Origin: Bordetella genomosp. 12
Lineage (GTDB): Bacteria > Pseudomonadota > Gammaproteobacteria > Burkholderiales > Burkholderiaceae_B
DNA: 64,000 nt
Direction of reading: 5' to 3'
Assembly: GCF_002261355.1 (NCBI RefSeq)
Contig: NZ_NEVU01000003.1
Span: 1,736,001-1,800,000 of the forward strand
Of the stretch, positions 35,830 to 44,553 are shown in pieces. Both the position numbers and the translations under genes were made by a program. Numbering within the stretch: position 1 is the first letter of the stretch; every line of letters starts with the position of its first letter. The notes under the pieces were generated by a model. It ran no database searches and was not told the origin of the DNA. It saw nothing but the letters and a program-made list of their open reading frames with translations.

Positions 35830-36164
35830 CAAGGTATCAGGTAGGACAGCAGGCCCGAGATGATGCTGTACAGAATCGCACCCGCCACGGCCCACCAGAA
35901 GCCGTTGACCTGGAAGCCGCGCAGAATCGAGCCGGCCAGCCAGAACAACAAGGCGTTCAGGATAATCAGGAAGAGGCCGAGCGTGACGATGGTGATGGGC
36001 AACGTCAGCACGACCAGGACAGGCTTGACCAGCATATTCAACAGACCCAGCACCAGCGCGGCCACCAGTGCCGAACCGAAACTGGCCACCGCGATGCCAG
36101 GCAAAAGATAGGCTACGGCCAACAGCGCCACAGCATTCAGAACCCAGACCAGAATCAAAGCCAT
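35829..36164 (-). CDS. Small phage-holin-family (DUF360-like) membrane protein
   Basis: A 111-residue protein with four hydrophobic helices (MALILVWVLNAVALLAVAYL and the conserved GLLNMLVKPVLVVLTLPITI). Family PF04020 is called phage holin but there is no phage context; its function is unknown. It lies between ahcY and metF, 61 bases after ahcY, and its stop overlaps the metF start by one base. This placement in a methyl-cycle operon is shared among betaproteobacteria. Confidence 0.88.
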   Translation of the reverse strand: MALILVWVLNAVALLAVAYLLPGIAVASFGSALVAALVLGLLNMLVKPVLVVLTLPITIVTLGLFLIILNALLFWLAGSILRGFQVNGFWWAVAGAILYSIISGLLSYLIP

Positions 36165-36225
36165 ATCGATCTCCTGTAGGAAAGGTGGCCCCAAGGGCCA
36201 CCCCTATTGTGCTACATCCCTCGGA

Positions 36226-37647
36226 TTAGTAGCGATAATGACCCGGTTTGAAGGGGCCTTGGACCGGCACGCCGATGTATTGCGCCTGCGCGTCCGACAA
36301 GGTCGTGAGTTTGACGCCGAGTTTCTTCAGGTGCAGGCGGGCGACTTTCTCGTCCAGATGCTTGGGCAGCACATAGACCTGCCCGCTGGTGTACTGGTCG
36401 TTGCGCGTGAACAGCTCGATCTGAGCGATCGTCTGGTTGGCAAACGAGGAAGACATCACGAACGAGGGATGGCCGGTGGCGCAACCCAGGTTGACCAGAC
36501 GGCCCTTGGCCAGCAGGATGATGCGCTTGCCATCCGGGAAGATCACGTGATCGACCTGGGGCTTGATCTCTTCCCACTTGCAATCCTTCTCGATTGCCGC
36601 GACGTCGATTTCGTTGTCGAAGTGGCCGATATTGCAGACGATGGCCTGATCCTTCATGGCGTCCATGTGGGCGCGGGTGATCACATGGTAGTTGCCGGTG
36701 GCCGTCACGAAGATATCCGCGTGGGCCGCCGCTTCTTCCATGGTCACGACCTTGAAGCCTTCCATGGCGGCCTGCAGGGCGCAGATCGGGTCGATTTCGG
36801 TGACCCACACCTGAGCGCGCAGCGCGGCCAGCGCCTGGGCGCAACCCTTGCCCACGTCGCCATAACCGGCGACCACAGCGATCTTGCCGGCCACCATCAC
36901 ATCGGTGGCGCGCTTGATGCCGTCGACCAGCGACTCACGGCAACCATAGAGGTTGTCGAACTTGGACTTGGTGACCGAGTCATTGACGTTGATGGCGGCA
37001 AAGGCCAGCTCGCCCTTTTGCGACATCTGATAGAGACGATGCACGCCCGTGGTGGTTTCTTCGGTCACGCCCTTGATCTGCGCCAGGCGGGTCGAGTACC
37101 ACTTGGGATCGCGCGCCAGGGTTTCCTTGATGGCCGCAAACAGCACACGCTCTTCTTCGCTGCTGGGCTTGTCCAGCACCGAAATATCGCTCTCGGCCTT
37201 GGTGCCCAGATGCAGCAGCAGGGTGGCGTCGCCGCCATCGTCCAGAATCATGTTGGCGTGACGGTCTTGCGGCCACTCGAAGATCTTGTGGGTGTACTGC
37301 CAGTACTCTTGCAGGGTCTCGCCCTTGATGGCGAACACCGGCGTGCCGGTCGCGGCGATGGCGGCGGCGGCGTGATCCTGCGTCGAGAAGATATTGCACG
37401 AGGCCCAGCGCACTTCGGCGCCCAGCGCGACCAAGGTTTCGATCAGCACCCCGGTCTGGATGGTCATGTGCAGGCTGCCGGCGATGCGCGCGCCCTTGAG
37501 CGGCTGGGCGGCGGCGTACTCTTCGCGGATGGCCATCAGCCCCGGCATTTCGGTCTCGGCGATGGCCAGCTCGCGGCGGCCCCAGCCGGCCAGACCCATG
37601 TCGGCGACGAGATAATCGGAAAAGCCTTTGTCGGACACTGCGTTCAC
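36226..37647 (-). CDS. ahcY: S-adenosylhomocysteine hydrolase
   Basis: A 473-residue NAD-dependent enzyme that splits SAH into adenosine and homocysteine. It shows [36 protein letters not shown], the NAD-binding [13 protein letters not shown] near residues 260-272, and the C-terminal KPGHYRY with the Lys-Tyr pair. It includes the insert found in proteobacterial SahH. The GTG at 37647 has GGAG 9 bases upstream; the frame continues into the leader. An SAH riboswitch precedes it. Confidence 0.95.
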   Translation of the reverse strand: MNAVSDKGFSDYLVADMGLAGWGRRELAIAETEMPGLMAIREEYAAAQPLKGARIAGSLHMTIQTGVLIETLVALGAEVRWASCNIFSTQDHAAAAIAATGTPVFAIKGETLQEYWQYTHKIFEWPQDRHANMILDDGGDATLLLHLGTKAESDISVLDKPSSEEERVLFAAIKETLARDPKWYSTRLAQIKGVTEETTTGVHRLYQMSQKGELAFAAINVNDSVTKSKFDNLYGCRESLVDGIKRATDVMVAGKIAVVAGYGDVGKGCAQALAALRAQVWVTEIDPICALQAAMEGFKVVTMEEAAAHADIFVTATGNYHVITRAHMDAMKDQAIVCNIGHFDNEIDVAAIEKDCKWEEIKPQVDHVIFPDGKRIILLAKGRLVNLGCATGHPSFVMSSSFANQTIAQIELFTRNDQYTSGQVYVLPKHLDEKVARLHLKKLGVKLTTLSDAQAQYIGVPVQGPFKPGHYRY

Positions 37648-37749
37648 GGTGTAGATCTCCACGTAAAGATGATGAACGGCGCGCACTGGCCGACCGACGT
37701 GAAGAACCATGAAGCCATGGCGCCCTCACCTTGCCGGCCTAGCGGCTAA

Positions 37750-37868
37750 GGTGAGCGCCGTTGCAAAACGCCGCGCAAGGCGCGGCGCCTGGACAATGAT
37801 TCCTGAGCCTGGCGAGCCGTACCAGCCGGCTTTCGTCGCAGCGCTCCTCAGGGATGAGCGGCATTGTA
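37750..37868 (-). ncRNA. SAH riboswitch and promoter upstream of ahcY
   Basis: On the minus strand CCTGAGGAGCGCTGCGAC (37852-37835), GCCAGGCTCAGGAA (37813-37800) and AACGGCGCTCACC (37762-37750) occur in the order and form of the SAH riboswitch. CCTGAG pairs with CTCAGG as P1, and GAGCGC pairs with GCGCTC as the pseudoknot. A further GC-rich hairpin lies between the last two blocks. A -10 box TACAAT (37868-37863) sits just upstream. SAH binding turns expression on in this class, so the ahcY-holin-metF operon should respond to SAH. Confidence 0.93.
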
Positions 37869-37907
37869 GCGGGTCGGACAAGCTGGCGGGAAGCCCCGGC
37901 CCGGGGA

Positions 37908-38951
37908 TCAGACACCCAGTGCCTGGCGGGGCGCACTCTGCGCGGCCATGCCGTCGATGGGCACCAGCGCCGCCAACAGGTCGTGCGCCACGGCATCCCA
38001 GCTGCGCGTCACGGCCCAGTCGCGCACGGCGCGCCGGTCGAGGTGGCGCGCGGCCAGGCAAGCGCGCGCCAGATCGTCGTCCAGCACCCCGGTCTGCCCT
38101 TCGCGCACCACGGCCATCGGCGCCTCACTGCGAAACGCGGCCACGGGCGTGCCGCAGGCCATGGCCTCGAGCATGACCAGCCCAAAGGTGTCGGTCAGGC
38201 TGGGAAAGACAAATACGTCCGCCGCGCTGTAGAGCGCCGGCAATTGCGCATCGCCCTGCGCGCCGAGGAAATGCGCTTCGGGAAACTGGCGCCGCAGCCG
38301 GGCCAGATCGGGGCCCGCGCCGGCCACCACCTTGCTGCCCGGCAGTGTCAGCGACAAAAAAGCGTCCAGATTCTTCTCCCGCGCCACGCGGCCGACCGAC
38401 AGCCAGATGGGGCGGGGCAGATGGGCCAGCAGTTCGGAGGCCAGCGGCTGAAAATGCGTGGCGTCCACGCCGCGCGTCCAGATCTTCAGATTGCCGATCC
38501 CGCGTGCGGCAACGACGTCGGCCACGGTGGGGGTGGGCACCAGCACCCGCTGGGACGGCCGGTGAAACCAGCGCATATAGCGCCAGGGCAAGCCGGCGGG
38601 GATGCCCATGCGGGCCTGGAGGTAATCGGGGAACAGCGTATGAAACGAGGTCGTGAATCGCCAGCCGCGCTTGAGCGCCATGCGGCGCGCGGCCAGGCCC
38701 AGCGGGCCTTCGGTGGCGATATGCAGGGCGTCGGGCACCCATTCGCCCATGAGGCGCCGCACCTGGCGCCGGGGCGTCAGGCACAGCCTGAGTTCAGGCT
38801 CGGAAGGCGCCGGCACGGTGCGGCTGCCCTCGGGGCTGATCACCCGGACTTCATGGCCCCAGGCATGCAGCAGCGCACACATGGCCGTCCAGGTGCGGAC
38901 CACGCCGTTGACCTGCGGATGCCAGGCATCCGTTACAAGAGCGATACGCAT
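37908..38951 (-). CDS. Glycosyltransferase family 1/4 (GT-B fold)
   Basis: A 347-residue GT-B glycosyltransferase. The N-terminal domain begins IALVTDAWHPQVNGVVRTW with the GG/NG nucleotide loop, and the C-terminal domain has LSVGRVAREKNLDAFLSL and the donor-binding FVFPSLTDTFGLVMLEAMAC with the EX7E glutamates. It is similar to SqdX/MgtA-like lipid glycosyltransferases (alpha-mannosyl or sulfoquinovosyl); acceptor unknown. It stands upstream of the ahcY riboswitch in the same direction. Confidence 0.88.
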   Translation of the reverse strand: MRIALVTDAWHPQVNGVVRTWTAMCALLHAWGHEVRVISPEGSRTVPAPSEPELRLCLTPRRQVRRLMGEWVPDALHIATEGPLGLAARRMALKRGWRFTTSFHTLFPDYLQARMGIPAGLPWRYMRWFHRPSQRVLVPTPTVADVVAARGIGNLKIWTRGVDATHFQPLASELLAHLPRPIWLSVGRVAREKNLDAFLSLTLPGSKVVAGAGPDLARLRRQFPEAHFLGAQGDAQLPALYSAADVFVFPSLTDTFGLVMLEAMACGTPVAAFRSEAPMAVVREGQTGVLDDDLARACLAARHLDRRAVRDWAVTRSWDAVAHDLLAALVPIDGMAAQSAPRQALGV

Positions 38952-39020
38952 GCCACAACTCCAAGGAGTGAATGGCGTCGATTAGGCCCGCAGCGTATGA
39001 CAGGGCCAAGACAGCATGGC

Positions 39021-39242
39021 TCAGTTGTTGCGGCGCGGGTAGCCCTGGGCACGGATACGCACCCAGACCTCGCGTTTTTCTTCCTCGCTCATGAAGACCC
39101 AGTTGGCGACTTCCATGGCCGTACGGCCGCAACCCCGGCAGATATCGTCAAACAGCGTGGAGCACACGGCCACGCAGGGCGAATCGCTGGCGGTAAAAGC
39201 GCCAGGCTGGGCGGGTTCGGTGGGGTCTTCACGGCTACTCAT
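39021..39242 (-). CDS. DUF1289 family small protein
   Basis: A 73-residue protein with the DUF1289 cysteine motif SPCVAVCSTLFDDICRGCGR, followed by EVANWVFMSEEEKREVWVRI. The four cysteines suggest a metal or Fe-S site; no function is established. The ATG at 39242 starts a short polar N-terminus; the open frame further upstream crosses the promoter region of the ParD-like gene and is not coding. Confidence 0.85.
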   Translation of the reverse strand: MSSREDPTEPAQPGAFTASDSPCVAVCSTLFDDICRGCGRTAMEVANWVFMSEEEKREVWVRIRAQGYPRRNN

Positions 39243-39358
39243 GGCCGCAAGCTTAGCACCGGGCCTGCGTCCCTTTTTGCATAGCCCTATCGTCGACCGG
39301 CCCTTGCTTGACAGCAGAAAACCCCCGGCGCAGCACCTGCCGCGCCGGGCCGAGAATG

Positions 39359-39382
39359 ATATGATCCATATATGAATCATAT
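39359..39382. promoter_or_regulatory. 24-bp palindromic operator before the ParD-like gene
   Basis: ATATGATCCATA followed by TATGAATCATAT is a 24-base palindrome with 11 of 12 matching positions, ending 12 bases before the ATG at 39395. It overlaps a likely -10 (TATGAT, 39360). This is the typical site for autoregulation by an antitoxin-like protein; binding is inferred. Confidence 0.6.
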
Positions 39383-39394
39383 ATTGGCAATCTC

Positions 39395-39607
39395 ATGGGC
39401 ATCGTAAATATCGACGACGAGTTGCACGACCAGCTCCGCAAAGCCAGCGCCGTGGCCTGCCGCTCCATCAATGCGCAGGCCGCCTTCTGGATCAAGATCG
39501 GCATGCTGTGCGAACTGAACCCCAACCTGTCTTTCAACGAGGTGCTCGCGGGCGAGTTGCGCGCCGCGGGCGTCCAGGCGCCGGCCCTCAGAGAGGCAGC
39601 GGCATGA
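39395..39607 (+). CDS. ParD-like antitoxin-family protein
   Basis: A 70-residue protein beginning GIVNIDDELHDQLRKASAVACRSINAQ, a ribbon-helix-helix type sequence of the ParD_like family. No ParE-type toxin follows; instead the next gene is methionine aminopeptidase, overlapping it by 4 bases (ATGA). The pair recurs in proteobacteria. It may only regulate the aminopeptidase gene through the palindrome upstream. Confidence 0.82.
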   Translation: MGIVNIDDELHDQLRKASAVACRSINAQAAFWIKIGMLCELNPNLSFNEVLAGELRAAGVQAPALREAAA

Positions 39608-40368
39608 TCAAGCGGCCAGATGAAATCGCCTTGATGGCCGAATCGGGCCGACTGCTGGCGGCGGTGTTCGCTCGCCTGGATCAGTTGTCACTGGCCGGCA
39701 TGTCCACCATGCAGGTCAATGACCTGGCCGAACAAGTCATCGTCCAGGAGCTGCAGGCGCGGCCGGCCAGCAAAGGCCAATATGGCTATGCCTACGCCCT
39801 GAATGCCTCGCCCAACCAGGTGGTCTGCCACGGCATGCCCTCCCATGACGACATCCTGCGCAATGGCGACATCGTCAACTTCGACATCACCCTGGAGAAA
39901 AACGGCTACATCGCCGACTCCAGCAAGACCTACCTGGTGGGCGAGGTCAAGCCCGCCGCCCGGCGTCTGGTGCAAGTGACCTACGAAGCCATGTGGCGCG
40001 GCATTCTGGCCGTGCGGCCGGGCGCGCGGCTCGGAGATGTCGGGCACGCCATCGAACAGCATGCGCGGCAACATGGTTACTCCGTGGTGCGCGAATACTG
40101 CGGCCACGGCATCGGCCGCAAGATGCACGAAGAACCGGAAGTGCTGCACTGGGGCCGGCCACGCACCGGCCTGGTGTTGCGCGAAGGCATGGTGTTCACC
40201 ATCGAACCCATGATCAATCAGGGCGGCGCGGACGTGCGCACGGAAGACGACGGCTGGACCGTCGTGACCGAAGACGGCAAGCTATCGGCTCAGTTCGAGC
40301 ACACGGTCGCCGTCACGGCCCACGGAGTGCGGGTGCTGACACTGCGCGCCGACGAAAAACGCAAATAA
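39604..40368 (+). CDS. map: Type I methionine aminopeptidase
   Basis: A 254-residue metallopeptidase that removes N-terminal Met. Metal ligands are visible in NFDITLEKNGYIADSSKTYL (two Asp), YCGHGIGRKMHEEPEVLHWG (His), VFTIEPMIN (Glu) and SAQFEHTVAVT (Glu). It is coupled to the ParD-like gene. Because this copy lies outside the usual rpsB/tsf neighbourhood it is probably a second, accessory map; that cannot be tested from this window. Confidence 0.93.
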   Translation: MIKRPDEIALMAESGRLLAAVFARLDQLSLAGMSTMQVNDLAEQVIVQELQARPASKGQYGYAYALNASPNQVVCHGMPSHDDILRNGDIVNFDITLEKNGYIADSSKTYLVGEVKPAARRLVQVTYEAMWRGILAVRPGARLGDVGHAIEQHARQHGYSVVREYCGHGIGRKMHEEPEVLHWGRPRTGLVLREGMVFTIEPMINQGGADVRTEDDGWTVVTEDGKLSAQFEHTVAVTAHGVRVLTLRADEKRK

Positions 40369-40375
40369 CGCGCAT

Positions 40376-40404
40376 AAAAAAACCCTGGCGCAAAGCCAGG
40401 GTTT
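40376..40404. terminator. Terminator between convergent map and metK
   Basis: AAACCCTGGC-GCAAA-GCCAGGGTTT is a perfect 10-bp stem. Read from metK (minus strand) it is followed by seven T residues; read from map it is followed by only a short T stretch. Confidence 0.92.
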
Positions 40405-40420
40405 CTCGGCGCTCAAGACC

Positions 40421-41584
40421 TCAAACGGCCTTTTTGAGCGTCTGCACCTTGTCGGTGGCTTCCCAGGAGAACTCCGGCTCGGAACGGCCGAAGTGGCCAT
40501 AGGCGGCCGTCTTGGTGTAGATCGGGCGCAGCAGATCCAGCATGTTGACGATGCCCTTGGGACGCAGATCGAAGTGCTCGCGCACCAGCTTGGCGATCTG
40601 GTCGTCGGGGATGACGCCCGTGCCTTCGGTATAGACCGTGATGTTGATGGGCTCGGCCACGCCGATGGCGTAGCTCACCTGCACCTGGCACTGACGCGCC
40701 AGGCCGGCGGCCACTACGTTCTTGGCCACATAGCGGGCCGCATAGGCGGCCGAGCGGTCGACCTTGGACGGATCCTTGCCCGAGAAGGCGCCGCCACCGT
40801 GAGGGCATGCGCCGCCATAGGTGTCGACGATGATCTTGCGGCCGGTCAGGCCGCAATCGCCTTGCGGGCCGCCGATGACGAAGCGGCCGGTCGGGTTGAC
40901 CAGGAACTTGGTCTTGGGCGTGATCAGGCCATCGGGAAAGCACGGCTTGATGATGTCTTCGATGACCGCTTCGTGAATGGCCGATTGCTCGATTTCGGGC
41001 GCGTGCTGCGTCGACAGCACCACGGTGTCGACTTCGACCGGGCGGCCGTCGACATAGCGGAAGGTAACTTGCGACTTGGCGTCCGGACGCAGCCAGGGCA
41101 GACGGCCATCCTTGCGCAGTTCGCTCTGGCGCTGCACCAGGCGGTGGGCGTACCAGATCGGCGCGGGCATCAGATCCGGGGTTTCATCGCACGCATAGCC
41201 GAACATCAGGCCCTGGTCGCCAGCGCCTTGATTGAGATAGTCCTCGGAGCTGCGGTCCACGCCCTGGGCGATATCGGGCGATTGCTTGTCGTAGGCGACC
41301 AGCACCGCGCAACCCTTGTAGTCGATACCGTAATCGGTGTTGTCGTAGCCAATGCGGCGGATCGTGTCACGCGCCACCTGGATGTAATCGACGTTGGCGC
41401 TGGTGGTGATTTCTCCGGCCAGCACGACCAGGCCCGTATTGCACAGCGTCTCGGCCGCGACGCGGGCGTTGGGATCCTGCGTGAAGATGGCGTCGAGAAT
41501 GGCGTCGGAGATCTGGTCGGCGACCTTGTCGGGGTGGCCTTCCGAGACCGACTCGGAGGTGAAGAGAAAATCGTTATTAGCCAC
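40421..41584 (-). CDS. metK: S-adenosylmethionine synthetase
   Basis: A 387-residue enzyme making SAM from ATP and methionine. It has [20 protein letters not shown] at the N-terminus, the loop [12 protein letters not shown] near residues 120-131, [20 protein letters not shown] and [20 protein letters not shown], the phosphate-binding P-loop. A SAM-II-like riboswitch lies about 100 bases upstream on the same strand, indicating product feedback. Confidence 0.97.
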   Translation of the reverse strand: MANNDFLFTSESVSEGHPDKVADQISDAILDAIFTQDPNARVAAETLCNTGLVVLAGEITTSANVDYIQVARDTIRRIGYDNTDYGIDYKGCAVLVAYDKQSPDIAQGVDRSSEDYLNQGAGDQGLMFGYACDETPDLMPAPIWYAHRLVQRQSELRKDGRLPWLRPDAKSQVTFRYVDGRPVEVDTVVLSTQHAPEIEQSAIHEAVIEDIIKPCFPDGLITPKTKFLVNPTGRFVIGGPQGDCGLTGRKIIVDTYGGACPHGGGAFSGKDPSKVDRSAAYAARYVAKNVVAAGLARQCQVQVSYAIGVAEPINITVYTEGTGVIPDDQIAKLVREHFDLRPKGIVNMLDLLRPIYTKTAAYGHFGRSEPEFSWEATDKVQTLKKAV

Positions 41585-41684
41585 GATGCGTCCTTACGTA
41601 CATGTCCGGCCGAAAGCCGGCCCTCAAGTTGAACGAGGCGCGTTGCGCCCCGGATCTTCCTGGCAAGAAGGGCATCTGGGCGCG

Positions 41685-41766
41685 ACGCTTTAGCGGATTT
41701 GAAGCAGCATGCGCTGCAACGTCGCTCCGCAAGTTGTCGGTTAACTCAGCGACTTCGGGCATTTTA
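41685..41766 (-). ncRNA. SAM-II-like (SAM_alpha) riboswitch upstream of metK
   Basis: On the minus strand GTCGCT (41753-41748) pairs with AGCGAC (41726-41721) as P1 around a loop containing GTTAACC and CTTGCGG. The loop GCGGA pairs with TCCGC (41697-41693) as a pseudoknot, followed by the conserved CTAAA. This is the fold and key sequence of SAM-II (UUAACC, UUGC, GCUAAA). A hairpin GCAGC-GCAT-GCTGC (41717-41704) is inserted after P1. A possible -10 TAAAAT is at 41766-41761. Confidence 0.8.
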
Positions 41767-41862
41767 GGCGAAAATGAGTGTCCGGGCGAAGCAACCCTGT
41801 TGGCCGTAGCGTTTTTGCGGACGGACCCACGGCCCTGCCGCGCCATTTTTGACCACGACCAC

Positions 41863-42717
41863 ATGCTGCTCGCCTTTTTCCGCTTCATTGCCCTGTTGCC
41901 CCTGCCCGTCCTGCAGGCGTTGGGGCGAGGCCTGGGCAAGCTGGCCTATGCCTGGCCGGGCAAATACCGCCAGCGCCTGCAGGCCAATGCTGCGCAGGCC
42001 GGCTATCCCCAGCCGGCCTTCGCGCGCCGCGCGGCCGGCCAGATCGGCGCCACCATGCTCGAGTCGCCCTGGATCTGGTTCCGCGAGCAAGACAGCCTGC
42101 GCCGGATCCATCTGGATGACGCCAACCGCGCGGTGCTCGAGACCACGCTGGCCGAGCAGCGCGGCACGGTATTTCTGACGCCCCATCTGGGCTGCTTTGA
42201 AGTCATGGCGCGCTACCTGGCGCACAAAATCCCGCTGACGGTCATGTTCCGCCCGCCGCGCAAGGCCATCCTGGCCCCGCTGCTGGAGACGGCCCGCAAC
42301 AACTCGGCCGTGCGCGCCGTGCCCGCCAACATGCAAGGGGTGCGTGAATTCGTTCGTGCCCTGCGCCGCGGCGAAGCCGTGGGCCTGCTGCCCGACCAGG
42401 CGCCAGGCGTGGGCGATGGGGTCTGGGCGCCCTTCTTCGGGCGCATGGCCTACACCGTCACCCTGCCGGGCAAGCTCGCCGGGCAGACACGCGTGCCCAT
42501 CATCCTGTGCGCGGCTCAACGCCTGCCGCGCGGCCAGGGCTGGCAACTGCATTTCGTGCGCGTGCCCGAACCGCTGCCCGAAGACCCGCAGGCCCAGGCG
42601 GCCTTGCTCAATCAAAGCATGGAAGCGCTGATCCGCCGCTGCCCCGACCAGTATCTCTGGGGCTACAACCGCTACAAAACCCCGCGCGGCGCGCCGCCCG
42701 CGCCCACCTCGATATGA
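41863..42717 (+). CDS. lpxL: Lipid A late acyltransferase (LpxL/HtrB family)
   Basis: A 284-residue inner-membrane enzyme that adds a secondary acyl chain to lipid A. It has an N-terminal hydrophobic helix (LLAFFRFIALLPLPVLQALG), the catalytic HX4E box in FLTPHLGCFEVMARY, MFRPPRKAILAPLLE, and GLLPDQAPGVGDGVWAPFFG. The ATG at 41863 is chosen because the longer frame crosses the metK leader. Its stop overlaps the second lpxL-like gene by 4 bases. Bordetella is known to have two such adjacent genes with different chain specificities. Confidence 0.9.
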   Translation: MLLAFFRFIALLPLPVLQALGRGLGKLAYAWPGKYRQRLQANAAQAGYPQPAFARRAAGQIGATMLESPWIWFREQDSLRRIHLDDANRAVLETTLAEQRGTVFLTPHLGCFEVMARYLAHKIPLTVMFRPPRKAILAPLLETARNNSAVRAVPANMQGVREFVRALRRGEAVGLLPDQAPGVGDGVWAPFFGRMAYTVTLPGKLAGQTRVPIILCAAQRLPRGQGWQLHFVRVPEPLPEDPQAQAALLNQSMEALIRRCPDQYLWGYNRYKTPRGAPPAPTSI

Positions 42718-43607
42718 GTTCCGACTTCAAGACCCGCGCCCTGACCGGGCTGCTGCGCTGGTTTGGCCGCATGAGTCCGCGCGCGCGCCAGCGCGCCGGC
42801 GCCTGCGTGGGCTGGCTGGCGCTGCATCTGGCCAAGTCACGCGCCCGCATCGTCAGGCGCAACCTCGAGATCTGCTTTCCCGACGAGAGCCCGCAAACCC
42901 GCGAACGCTGGGCCCGCGAACACTTCCGTGCGCTGGGCCAGTCCATCGTCGACCGCGGCGTGCTCTGGTATGGCAGCCCCGAGGCCATACGCGAGATGGC
43001 CAGCGTCAGTGGCGCCGACACCATCAACGCCCTGACCGCCACCGGGCGCCCCGTCATCCTGCTGGCGCCGCATTTCATCGGCCTGGACGTGGCGGCCACA
43101 CGCCTGACCATGGAAGTCCCCAGCGGGGCGACCATGTACACGCCGCAACGCGACCCGGCCGTCGACGCCATCGTGCGCGCCGGCCGCATGCGTTTTAACG
43201 AGGTCTTTCTCGTCAGCCGCAAGGAAGGCGTGCGCGACCTGATCCGCCATTTCCGCCAGGCCCGGCCGGTCTATTACCTGCCCGACATGGATTTCGGGCG
43301 CAATGGCTCGGCTTTCGTGCCGTTTTTCGGCGTACCCGCCGCCACGCTGGTCGCCACGGCGCAACTGGCGCGCAAATGGAACGCGGCCGTCCTGCCCATT
43401 CTCGACTTCTGGGATCCCGCCACCGGCCGCTATCACGTGGAAGTCCTGCCCGCCTTGGCTGACTTCCCAGGCGAGGCCAGCCTGGAAGAGGCCACGGCGC
43501 GCCTGAACCGCGAGCTCGAAAGCTGGATCCGCCGCTGCCCCAGCCAGTACTACTGGGTCCATCGCCGCTTCAAGACCCGCCCGGAAGGCGCGCCCAAGCT
43601 GTACTGA
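42714..43607 (+). CDS. Lipid A late acyltransferase, second LpxL/MsbB-type
   Basis: A 297-residue paralogue of the preceding enzyme. It has [20 protein letters not shown], the catalytic HX4D box in [35 protein letters not shown] and [20 protein letters not shown]. The two copies differ in the box residue (E versus D) and probably act at different positions or with different acyl chains. It overlaps the first gene by 4 bases and precedes dapF by 43. Confidence 0.9.
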   Translation: MSSDFKTRALTGLLRWFGRMSPRARQRAGACVGWLALHLAKSRARIVRRNLEICFPDESPQTRERWAREHFRALGQSIVDRGVLWYGSPEAIREMASVSGADTINALTATGRPVILLAPHFIGLDVAATRLTMEVPSGATMYTPQRDPAVDAIVRAGRMRFNEVFLVSRKEGVRDLIRHFRQARPVYYLPDMDFGRNGSAFVPFFGVPAATLVATAQLARKWNAAVLPILDFWDPATGRYHVEVLPALADFPGEASLEEATARLNRELESWIRRCPSQYYWVHRRFKTRPEGAPKLY

Positions 43608-43650
43608 CCGCCCGGCTGCCATGCGGGGAGGAATGGGTGATAATCCCAGC

Positions 43651-44529
43651 ATGATCTGGAACTTCACCAAAATGCATGGCGCGGGCAACGACTTTGTCGT
43701 GCTCGACGGCGTGCGTCAAACCATCGACATGACCCCGGAGCGCGCGCGCGCCCTGGGCGACAGGCATTTCGGCGTGGGCGCTGACCAAATCCTGCTGGTC
43801 GAGCGCGCCACACGCCCGGACGCCGATTTCCGCTACCGCATTTTCAACAATGACGGCAGCGAGGTCGAACATTGCGGCAACGGCGCGCGCTGCTTCGTGC
43901 GCTTCGTACACGAGCAAGGGCTGAGCGACAAGAACCCGCTGCGCGCCGAGATCGTCAGCGGCGTGATCCTGCTCGACGAAAGCGCGGACGGCCAAGTCAC
44001 CGTGGACATGGGCGTCACGCGCTTTGACCCGGCGGCGCTGCCCTTCGATGCCACCGGCCTGGCCACGCGCCAGCAAGGTCAGGACACGCTCTACACCTTG
44101 CCGCTTGACGGCGCCGAGGCGGACCTCTCGGCCGTGGCCATCTCCAACCCCCACGCCGTGCAAGTGGTGCCCGACGTGGCCACCGCCGCCGTCGCCCGCC
44201 TGGGTCCGCAGATCGAATCGCACCCGCGCTTTGCACGCCGCGTCAACGCCGGCTTCATGCAGATCATCGACCGCCACACGATCGCGCTGCGTGTCTACGA
44301 ACGCGGCGCCGGCGAGACGCTCGCCTGCGGCACGGGGGCTTGCGCCGCCGTCGCGGCCGGCATCCGCCGCGGCCTGCTCGACAGCCCCGTGCGGGTGCAG
44401 ACGCGGGGCGGGGTACTGACCATCGCCTGGGACGGCGCGCAACTGCGCATGACCGGCCCGGCCCAGTCCGTCTTCCATGGCCAGATCGATATCGACAAGC
44501 TGGTCTTTTCCATGGCGCTGAACCGCTGA
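43651..44529 (+). CDS. dapF: Diaminopimelate epimerase
   Basis: A 292-residue cofactor-free epimerase turning LL- into meso-diaminopimelate for lysine and peptidoglycan. [16 protein letters not shown] opens the protein; the two catalytic cysteines are in [12 protein letters not shown] near residues 72-83 and [13 protein letters not shown] near 222-234. The ATG at 43651 gives the family N-terminus; upstream in-frame ATGs at 43621 and 43633 would add non-conserved residues. Confidence 0.95.
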   Translation: MIWNFTKMHGAGNDFVVLDGVRQTIDMTPERARALGDRHFGVGADQILLVERATRPDADFRYRIFNNDGSEVEHCGNGARCFVRFVHEQGLSDKNPLRAEIVSGVILLDESADGQVTVDMGVTRFDPAALPFDATGLATRQQGQDTLYTLPLDGAEADLSAVAISNPHAVQVVPDVATAAVARLGPQIESHPRFARRVNAGFMQIIDRHTIALRVYERGAGETLACGTGACAAVAAGIRRGLLDSPVRVQTRGGVLTIAWDGAQLRMTGPAQSVFHGQIDIDKLVFSMALNR

Positions 44530-44553
44530 GCGCGCCGCATCCATCAGGGCGAC

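Noticed and set aside
35829-36164. Prophage remnant because of the holin-family label
   Set aside because: No other phage gene, integrase or attachment site is near; the gene is coupled to metF.
36238-37749. 503-codon plus-strand frame opposite ahcY
   Set aside because: Shadow of ahcY, which has an SAH riboswitch and complete motifs on the minus strand.
39395-40368. Type II toxin-antitoxin system (ParDE)
   Set aside because: The second gene is a clear methionine aminopeptidase, not a ParE/RelE toxin.
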